Positions 58,418 to 64,000 of a DNA stretch of 64,000 bases are shown here, piece after piece. Source of the stretch: Zeimonas sp032027205 (GTDB lineage: Bacteria > Pseudomonadota > Gammaproteobacteria > Burkholderiales > Burkholderiaceae_E). Position 1 is the stretch's first letter, and the number at the start of each line of letters is the position of its first letter. A program made the translations under genes and the position numbers. Location of the stretch: contig JAVSMN010000001.1 of NCBI GenBank assembly GCA_032027205.1, positions 3,785,418 to 3,849,417 of the forward strand, read 5' to 3'. The notes beneath the pieces are model-generated. The model was not told the DNA's origin and made no database searches. It was given only the letters and a program-made list of their open reading frames with translations.

Positions 58418-59404
58418 ATGCCCAAACCCGCCAAGCGCGTCGCCGTCACCGGCGCCGCCGGCCAGATCGGCTACAGCCTGCTGTTTCGCATCGCCAACGG
58501 CGACCTGCTCGGCAAGGACCAGCCGGTCATCCTGCAACTGCTCGACATCACGCCGGCGCTGGCCGCCGTGCGCGGCGTCGTGATGGAGCTCGAAGACTGC
58601 GCGTTCCCGCTGCTCGCCGGCGTGGTCGTCAGCGACGACCCGAAAGTGGCGTTCCGTGACGCCGACTACGCGCTGCTCGTCGGCGCGCGCCCGCGTACCA
58701 AGGGCATGGAACGCAAGGACCTGCTCGAAGCCAACGGCGCGATCTTCACCGTGCAGGGCCGCGCGCTCGACGAAGTCGCCAGCCGCGACTGCCGCATCCT
58801 CGTCGTCGGCAACCCGGCCAACACCAACGCGTACATCGCGATGAAGTCGGCGCCGAACCTGCCGAAGAAGAACTTCAGCGCGATGCTGCGCCTGGACCAC
58901 AATCGCGCGCTGTCGCAACTGGCCGCGCGCCTGGGCAAGCCGGTCGATCGCATCGAGAAGCTCGTCGTCTGGGGCAACCACAGCCCCACGATGTATCCCG
59001 ACTACCGTTTCGCCACGGTCGACGGGAAGTCGGTGCGCGAGCTGGTCGGCGACGAGAGCTGGAACCGCGACGTGTTCATCCCCACCGTCGGCAAGCGCGG
59101 CGCAGCGATCATCGAGGCGCGCGGCCTGTCGTCGGCCGCGTCCGCAGCGAATGCCGCGCTCGATCACATGCGCGACTGGGCGCTGGGCGCCGGCGAGCGC
59201 TGGGTGACGATGGGCATCCCGTCGGACGGCTCGTACGGCATTCCCGAAGGGATCATTCATGGTTTCCCGGTGCTGTGCCGCGGCAACGGCGAGTACCAAC
59301 TCGTGCGCGACCTGCCGATCGACGAGTTCAGCCGCTCGAAGATGGACCACACGCTGAACGAGCTGCTCGAAGAGCGCGACGGCATCGCGCACCTGCTCGG
59401 CTGA
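58418..59404 (+). CDS. mdh: Malate dehydrogenase
   Basis: 328 residues. NAD motif VAVTGAAGQIGYSLLFRIANG, substrate arginines in GARPRTKGMERKDLLEANG, and catalytic histidine in VVWGNHSPTMYPDYRF. This is the longer cytosolic-type group common in betaproteobacteria, not the 312-residue E. coli type. Oxidises malate to oxaloacetate for GltA. Divergent from gntR; followed by prpB. Confidence 0.96.
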   Translation: MPKPAKRVAVTGAAGQIGYSLLFRIANGDLLGKDQPVILQLLDITPALAAVRGVVMELEDCAFPLLAGVVVSDDPKVAFRDADYALLVGARPRTKGMERKDLLEANGAIFTVQGRALDEVASRDCRILVVGNPANTNAYIAMKSAPNLPKKNFSAMLRLDHNRALSQLAARLGKPVDRIEKLVVWGNHSPTMYPDYRFATVDGKSVRELVGDESWNRDVFIPTVGKRGAAIIEARGLSSAASAANAALDHMRDWALGAGERWVTMGIPSDGSYGIPEGIIHGFPVLCRGNGEYQLVRDLPIDEFSRSKMDHTLNELLEERDGIAHLLG

Positions 59405-59416
59405 GCACCTCGTCAC

Positions 59417-59444
59417 TACCCTTAGGTGAGTACCCTCAGGTGAG
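59417..59444 (+). repeat. 14-bp tandem duplication carrying the prpB ribosome site
   Basis: TACCCTTAGGTGAG followed directly by TACCCTCAGGTGAG (13 of 14 identical). Each copy holds an AGGTGAG Shine-Dalgarno-like element; the second is 4 bases before the prpB ATG. Confidence 0.8.
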
Positions 59445-59448
59445 CAAC

Positions 59449-60330
59449 ATGACGTCCAGTGCCGGAAAGCGCTTCCGCGAAGCGCTCGCCGCCGAGCAAC
59501 CGCTGCAGGTGGTCGGAGCGATCAACGCGAACCACGCGCTGCTCGCGCAGCAGGCCGGCTTTCGCGCGATCTACGTCTCCGGCGGCGGCGTCGCCGCCGG
59601 CTCGCTCGGCGTGCCCGACCTCGGCATCAGCGGCCTGGAAGACGTGCTGATCGACGTGCGGCGCATCACCGACGTCTGCTCGCTGCCGCTGCTGGTCGAC
59701 GTCGACACGGGCTTCGGCGCGTCGGCCTTCAACGTCGCGCGCACCACGCGCTCGATGATCAAGGCGGGCGCCGCGGCGATGCACATCGAAGACCAGGTCG
59801 GCGCCAAGCGCTGCGGCCATCGCCCGGGCAAGGAGATCGTCTCGCAGCAGGAGATGGTCGACCGCATCCGGGCGGCGGCCGACGCGCGCACCGACCCCGA
59901 CTTCTTCCTGATGGCGCGCACCGACGCACTGGCCGTCGAAGGGCTCGATCGCGCGATCGAGCGCGCGATCGCCTGCGTGGAAGCGGGCGCCGACGGCATC
60001 TTCCCGGAGGCGATGACCGAGCTTTCGATGTACCGGCGCTTCGCCGACGCGGTGAAGGTGCCGGTGCTGGCGAACATCACCGAGTTCGGACAGACGCCGC
60101 TGTTCACCGTCGACGAGCTGAGGGGCGTCGGCGTGTCGATGGTGCTGTACCCGCTGTCGGCGTTCCGCGCGATGAACAAGGCCGCGCAGCAGGTCTATTC
60201 CGCGCTGCGCCGCGACGGCACGCAGAAGGCGGTGCTCGACACGATGCAGACGCGCCAGGAACTGTACGACGCGATCAGCTACTGGGACTACGAACGCAAG
60301 CTCGACGAATTGTTCTCGCGCTCGAAGTGA
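59449..60330 (+). CDS. prpB: Methylisocitrate lyase PrpB
   Basis: 293 residues. Cleaves 2-methylisocitrate into pyruvate and succinate. The active-site loop is KRCGHRPGKE, typical of PrpB and distinct from isocitrate lyase KKCGH; YVSGGGVAAGSLGVPDLGIS and LVDVDTGFG (metal-binding) precede it. The start is ATG 59449 behind AGGTGAG; GTG 59440 is an alternative. 44 bases after mdh. Confidence 0.95.
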   Translation: MTSSAGKRFREALAAEQPLQVVGAINANHALLAQQAGFRAIYVSGGGVAAGSLGVPDLGISGLEDVLIDVRRITDVCSLPLLVDVDTGFGASAFNVARTTRSMIKAGAAAMHIEDQVGAKRCGHRPGKEIVSQQEMVDRIRAAADARTDPDFFLMARTDALAVEGLDRAIERAIACVEAGADGIFPEAMTELSMYRRFADAVKVPVLANITEFGQTPLFTVDELRGVGVSMVLYPLSAFRAMNKAAQQVYSALRRDGTQKAVLDTMQTRQELYDAISYWDYERKLDELFSRSK

Positions 60331-60368
60331 AAGACGCGCCCCGAACCAACCCGATACGGAACGACGCG

Positions 60369-61532
60369 ATGACCGACAACGCCCCGGCCACCCCTGCCGG
60401 ACCGAAGCCGAAGAAATCCGTTGCGCTGTCCGGCGTCGTCGCCGGCAACACCGCGCTGTGCTCGGTGGGCCGCACCGGCAACGACCTGCACTACCGCGGC
60501 TACGACATCCTCGAGATGGCCGACGTCGCCGAGTTCGAGGAGATTGCCTACCTGCTCGTGCACGGCCGGCTGCCCCGGCGCGCCGAACTCGTCGCCTACA
60601 AGGCGAAGCTGCGCTCGCTGCGCGGGCTGCCGGCGGCGGTGAAGGCGGCGCTCGAAGCCCTGCCCGCGTCGGCGCATCCGATGGACGTGCTGCGCACCGG
60701 CGTATCGGTGCTTGGCTGCACGCTGCCGGAGAAGGAAGACCACAACATCGCCGGCGCGCGCGACATCGCCGACCGGCTGCTCGCATCGCTCGGCTCGATG
60801 CTGCTCTACTGGTGGCACTACGCCACCAACGGCCGGCGCATCGACGTGCAGACCGACGACGACTCGATCGGCGGCCACTTCCTGCACCTGCTGCACGGAC
60901 GCGAACCGTCGGCGGCGTGGGTGCGTGCCATGCACACGTCGCTGAACCTGTACGCCGAGCACGAGTTCAACGCGTCCACGTTCACTGCGCGCGTGATCAC
61001 CGGCACCGGCTCGGACCTCTACTCGGCGATCACCGGCGCCATCGGCGCCTTGCGCGGCCCGAAGCACGGCGGCGCGAACGAGGTTGCCTTCGAGATCCAG
61101 GGGCGCTATGGCGATCCCGACGAGGCCGAGGCCGACATCCGCCGGCGGGTGGCGAACCGCGAGGTCGTCATCGGTTTCGGACACCCGGTGTACACGATCT
61201 CCGATCCGCGCAACAAGGTGATCAAGGAAGTCGCGCACACGCTGTCGAAGCAGGCCGGCGACACCAAGCTGTTCGACATCGCCGCGCGGCTCGAGGCGGT
61301 GATGTGGGACGTCAAGAAGATGTTCCCCAACCTCGACTGGTTCAGCGCGGTCAGCTATCACCTGATGGGCGTGCCCACCGCGATGTTCACGCCGCTGTTC
61401 GTCATTTCCCGCACTTCCGGGTGGTCGGCGCACGTCATCGAGCAGCGCCTCGACGGCAAGATCATCCGCCCGAGCGCGAACTACACCGGGCCGGAAGACC
61501 GCCAATACGTGCCGCTCGCCGAGCGCGGCTGA
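60369..61532 (+). CDS. prpC: 2-methylcitrate synthase PrpC
   Basis: 387 residues, type I-like citrate synthase fold. Histidines in NLYAEHEFNASTFTARVI and ALRGPKHGGANEVAFEI and aspartate in NLDWFSAVSYHLMGVP. GLRG-type start ALSGVVAGNTALCSVGRTGNDLHYRGYD is typical of PrpC. Condenses propionyl-CoA with oxaloacetate. ATG 60369 gives the usual length; GTG 60327 overlapping the prpB stop (GTGA) would add 14 residues. Confidence 0.94.
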   Translation: MTDNAPATPAGPKPKKSVALSGVVAGNTALCSVGRTGNDLHYRGYDILEMADVAEFEEIAYLLVHGRLPRRAELVAYKAKLRSLRGLPAAVKAALEALPASAHPMDVLRTGVSVLGCTLPEKEDHNIAGARDIADRLLASLGSMLLYWWHYATNGRRIDVQTDDDSIGGHFLHLLHGREPSAAWVRAMHTSLNLYAEHEFNASTFTARVITGTGSDLYSAITGAIGALRGPKHGGANEVAFEIQGRYGDPDEAEADIRRRVANREVVIGFGHPVYTISDPRNKVIKEVAHTLSKQAGDTKLFDIAARLEAVMWDVKKMFPNLDWFSAVSYHLMGVPTAMFTPLFVISRTSGWSAHVIEQRLDGKIIRPSANYTGPEDRQYVPLAERG

Positions 61533-61585
61533 GCACCCGCGGCCGTCGCAGCCGAATCCCCTACTTCGAAGGAAAGCAACCAGAC

Positions 61586-63040
61586 ATGAGTAGCCACATC
61601 GCGACGACCGGCCGGCCGCAGCCGGACAAGGTCCTCGTCGACATCGTCGACTACGTCCTGAACTACGACATCGGCAGCCGCGAGGCGCTCGACACGGCAG
61701 CAGCCTGCCTGATCGACACGCTCGGCTGCGGTCTCGAAGCGCTCGAATATCCGGCGTGCACGAAGCTGCTCGGTCCGGTGGTTCCGGGCACCGTCGTGCC
61801 CAACGGCGCAAAGGTTCCGGGCACGCAGTTCCAGCTCGATCCGGTGCAGGGCGCGTTCAACATCGGCGCGATGATCCGCTGGCTCGACTTCAACGACACG
61901 TGGCTGGCCGCGGAATGGGGTCACCCGTCGGACAACCTCGGCGGCATCCTCGCCACCGCTGACTGGCTCAGCCGTACCGCGGTCGCGCAAGGCAAGGCGC
62001 CACTGACGATGCGCACCGTGCTCGAGTCGATGGTCAAGGCGCACGAGATCCAGGGCGTGATCGCGCTGGAGAATTCGTTCAACCGCGTCGGGCTCGATCA
62101 CGTCGTGCTGGTGAAGGTCGCCTCCACCGCGGTCTGCGGCCGCCTGATGGGCCTGTCGCGCGACGAGTTGATCAACGCAGTGTCGCTCGCGTGGGTGGAC
62201 GGCCAGTCGCTGCGCACCTACCGTCATGCGCCGAACACCGGTTCGCGCAAGAGCTGGGCGGCGGGCGACGCCACCAGCCGCGCCGTGCGCCTGGCGCTGA
62301 TCGCGCGCACCGGCGAGATGGGCTATCCGTCGGTGCTCACCGCGAAGACCTGGGGCTTCTACGACGTGCTGTTCAAGGGCAAGGAGTTCGCGTTCCAGCG
62401 CCCCTACGGCAGCTACGTGATGGAGAACGTGCTCTTCAAGATCTCGTTCCCGGCGGAGTTCCACGCGCAGACGGCGGTCGAGTGCGCGATGACGCTGCAT
62501 AAGCAGCTGAAGGAAGCCGGCCGTTCGGTGGACGACATCGCGAAGATCACCATTCGCACGCACGAATCGGCGATCCGCATCATCGACAAGAAGGGGCCGC
62601 TGGACAACCCGGCCGATCGCGACCATTGCATCCAGTACATGGTGGCGGTGCCGCTGATCTTCGGCCGGCTCACCGCCGCGGATTACGAAGACTCGGTCGC
62701 CGCCGACCCGCGCATCGACGCGCTGCGCGCGAAGATGACCTGCGTGGAAGACGAGCAGTTCACCCGCGATTACCTCGACCCCGAGAAGCGCTCGATCGCC
62801 AACGGCATCACCGTCGAGTTCGCCGACGGGCGCAAGCTGCCCGAAGTCGTCGTCGAGTATCCGGTCGGGCATCGCCGCCGGCGCGCCGAAGGGATTCCGC
62901 TGCTCGTCGAGAAGTTCCGCACGAACCTCGCGCGCCGCTTCCCGGCGCGCCAGCAGCAACGCATCCTCGACGCGTCGTTGGATCGCGCGAAGCTCGAAGC
63001 GATGACGGTGCCCGACTACGTCGACCTCTACGTGATCTGA
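61586..63040 (+). CDS. prpD: 2-methylcitrate dehydratase PrpD
   Basis: 484 residues of the MmgE/PrpD family. The segments FNIGAMIRWLDFNDTWLAAE, GHPSDNLGGILATADWLSR and RKSWAAGDATSRAVRLALIA are diagnostic. Dehydrates 2-methylcitrate to 2-methyl-cis-aconitate. ATG 61586 with AAGGAAAGCAACCAGAC before it. Stop at 63040. Hydration back to methylisocitrate could be done by the downstream AcnA. Confidence 0.95.
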   Translation: MSSHIATTGRPQPDKVLVDIVDYVLNYDIGSREALDTAAACLIDTLGCGLEALEYPACTKLLGPVVPGTVVPNGAKVPGTQFQLDPVQGAFNIGAMIRWLDFNDTWLAAEWGHPSDNLGGILATADWLSRTAVAQGKAPLTMRTVLESMVKAHEIQGVIALENSFNRVGLDHVVLVKVASTAVCGRLMGLSRDELINAVSLAWVDGQSLRTYRHAPNTGSRKSWAAGDATSRAVRLALIARTGEMGYPSVLTAKTWGFYDVLFKGKEFAFQRPYGSYVMENVLFKISFPAEFHAQTAVECAMTLHKQLKEAGRSVDDIAKITIRTHESAIRIIDKKGPLDNPADRDHCIQYMVAVPLIFGRLTAADYEDSVAADPRIDALRAKMTCVEDEQFTRDYLDPEKRSIANGITVEFADGRKLPEVVVEYPVGHRRRRAEGIPLLVEKFRTNLARRFPARQQQRILDASLDRAKLEAMTVPDYVDLYVI

Positions 63041-63091
63041 GCGACGAGAGCGAGCGGCGAAAGCGAGACGAAACTGAGCGACGAAACCGCC

Positions 63092-63766
63092 GTGCTGCCG
63101 CACTGCCCGTCGCGAGCGATGCTGACCTGCGTCGGCTTCGTCGTCGCGACGTCGAGCGCCGTCGCCTCGAGCATCGCCCCGTCGGCGCGTAGCACGTCGG
63201 CGGCGCCCGAGGCCGAGCGCGTGGCCGCCCTGCCGGCCGGCGAGCCGGCGCACGCCGATCATCCGCAGCGACGCAGCGGACTGTGGGAAGTGCGCTCGGT
63301 CGGCGTGCAGGCCGCCGGGCTCGAAGCGACGAAGTTCTGCGTCGGGCCGCATACCGACACCGGGACGAACCACCTCGACCGCAGCGTCGGGCGCCGCGGC
63401 TCGTGCGAATTCGGCCCCTTCCTGCGGGCCGGCGAGGCCTGGCTGGCCGAGTCGGTCTGTCGCGAAGGACGCACGACGGTCACCAGCCGCTCGATCGCGA
63501 GCGGCGATTTCATTCATCGCTATCGCATCGACACCGTCGTGCAGTACGACCCGCCGCTGGCCGGCGTGCGCCGCGAGGACAAGGACGCCCTCGAAGCGCG
63601 CTGGCTCGGGCCGTGCTCCAGCGGCCAGAAACCCGGCGACGTCGTCGTGCCCGGCATGGGCACGTTGAACATGGTCGACGGCCAGTTCCGCGCCGAGCCC
63701 GAATCGCCGCCGCCCAAGCCCGCGCCGCGCGCGCGCCCGCGGGCCGGCGCGCAGAAGTCGCATTGA
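63092..63766 (+). CDS. Secreted protein of unknown function, possibly DUF3617-like
   Basis: 224 residues from GTG 63092 (alternative ATG 63119). The first 27 or so residues form a weak Sec signal (LTCVGFVVATSSAVASS). The middle begins with GLWEVRSVGVQ and has cysteines spaced in KFCVGPHT, GSCEFGPF, SVCREGRT and GPCSSGQ, which would suit the DUF3617 pattern of a GLWE start followed by conserved cysteines. The tail is Pro/Ala/Arg-rich. It sits between prpD and acnA, same direction; why is unknown. Confidence 0.55.
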   Translation: MLPHCPSRAMLTCVGFVVATSSAVASSIAPSARSTSAAPEAERVAALPAGEPAHADHPQRRSGLWEVRSVGVQAAGLEATKFCVGPHTDTGTNHLDRSVGRRGSCEFGPFLRAGEAWLAESVCREGRTTVTSRSIASGDFIHRYRIDTVVQYDPPLAGVRREDKDALEARWLGPCSSGQKPGDVVVPGMGTLNMVDGQFRAEPESPPPKPAPRARPRAGAQKSH

Positions 63767-63836
63767 AGGCGCCGCGAAGGCGCACCACGCCGTTTCATTC
63801 CCCTCCCGCATTCGCTCTCCGACGAGGCCCACTGCC

Positions 63837-64000
63837 ATGCCCCACAACGCGTTCGACACGCTGAAGGAATTCCGGCTGAAGTCCGGGAAGAAGTCCACGA
63901 TGTATTCGCTGCCCGCACTGGCGCGCACCTTCCCGAACGTGGCGAAGATGCCGGTCTCGATGCGCATCGTGCTCGAGTCGGTGCTGCGCAATATCGACGG
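63837..64000 (+). CDS. acnA: Aconitate hydratase A, N-terminal part (3' truncated by window edge)
   Basis: The first 54 residues are visible: the opening FDTLKEFRLKSGKKSTMYSL and the following VSMRIVLESVLRNIDG are the AcnA/IRP1-type N-terminus. The Fe-S cysteines and the rest of about 900 residues lie beyond the window. AcnA rather than AcnD is favoured by this start. It closes the TCA/methylcitrate block. Confidence 0.88.
   Translation, partial: MPHNAFDTLKEFRLKSGKKSTMYSLPALARTFPNVAKMPVSMRIVLESVLRNID

Noticed and set aside
61481..63991. An 836-codon open frame antisense to prpD and part of acnA
   Set aside because: Low-complexity shadow composition; prpD and the small secreted gene on the + strand explain the region.
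1..64000. tRNA, rRNA, riboswitch, insertion sequence or prophage elements
   Set aside because: Read for cloverleaf-like, transposase-like and phage-like sequence; none was convincing. A covariance-model search would be needed to exclude small RNAs.

Overview
The window is high-GC (roughly two thirds G+C by eye), densely packed chromosomal DNA. It looks like a betaproteobacterium, most probably Burkholderiales or a close relative. The reasons are the order lplT/alr/radA, the phaC-phaB-phaR set, the sdhCDAB-sdhE-gltA block divergent from mdh around a GntR gene, a prpBCD-acnA run, and an OdhABL operon. The korCAB and PadB-like genes are reminiscent of aromatic-degrading Thauera/Azoarcus relatives. 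I see no rRNA, tRNA, CRISPR array, insertion sequence or prophage gene. No stretch above 300 bases lacks a gene. The species was not identified.

Layout. 0-7 kb: 3' part of hpnE (hopanoid squalene pathway), radA and alr, lplT, a tsaB-rimI-(degenerate uracil-DNA glycosylase) operon and a small secreted charged protein. 7-12 kb: an OmpR/EnvZ-type two-component pair, then a three-gene set of rubrerythrin, a CCG-domain Fe-S oxidoreductase and a DUF3501 protein. 12-20.5 kb: a leftward accessory cluster containing a TrpB2-like enzyme, E1 alpha and E1 beta of a 2-oxoacid dehydrogenase, a free-standing 83-residue lipoyl domain, a lipoate-ligase-like protein, a PadB-like molybdopterin oxidoreductase and FdhD. 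This is the least explained and most interesting part of the window. 20.5-29 kb: ispD/ispF, mfd-serB, an MFS transporter and rimO. 29-33 kb: polyhydroxybutyrate genes phaC-phaB-phaR. 33-39 kb: pgeF, rluD, bamD, a DinG/YoaA-type helicase, a DUF465 protein and zapE. 39-51 kb: the aerobic 2-oxoglutarate dehydrogenase operon (odhA-odhB-lpdA), a PA2778/PA2779-like pair, and a second 2-oxoglutarate oxidising system of the ferredoxin/NADP type (korC-korA-korB). 51-64 kb: citrate synthase, succinate dehydrogenase, GntR, malate dehydrogenase, the 2-methylcitrate genes prpB/prpC/prpD, a small secreted protein and the beginning of acnA.

How the genes fit together. About half of the window is central carbon metabolism: nearly the whole oxidative TCA cycle, propionyl-CoA disposal, carbon storage as PHB, and two alternative routes from 2-oxoglutarate to succinyl-CoA that could be used under different redox conditions. 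The 12-20.5 kb cluster is inferred to carry out a lipoate-dependent oxidative decarboxylation plus a molybdenum-dependent CoA-thioester (or related) oxidation; its substrate cannot be read from the sequence. Many genes are coupled by 1-4 base ATGA, GTGA or TGATG overlaps, which fixed several start sites. Function assignments rest on reading motifs and remembered family architecture, not on database searches.
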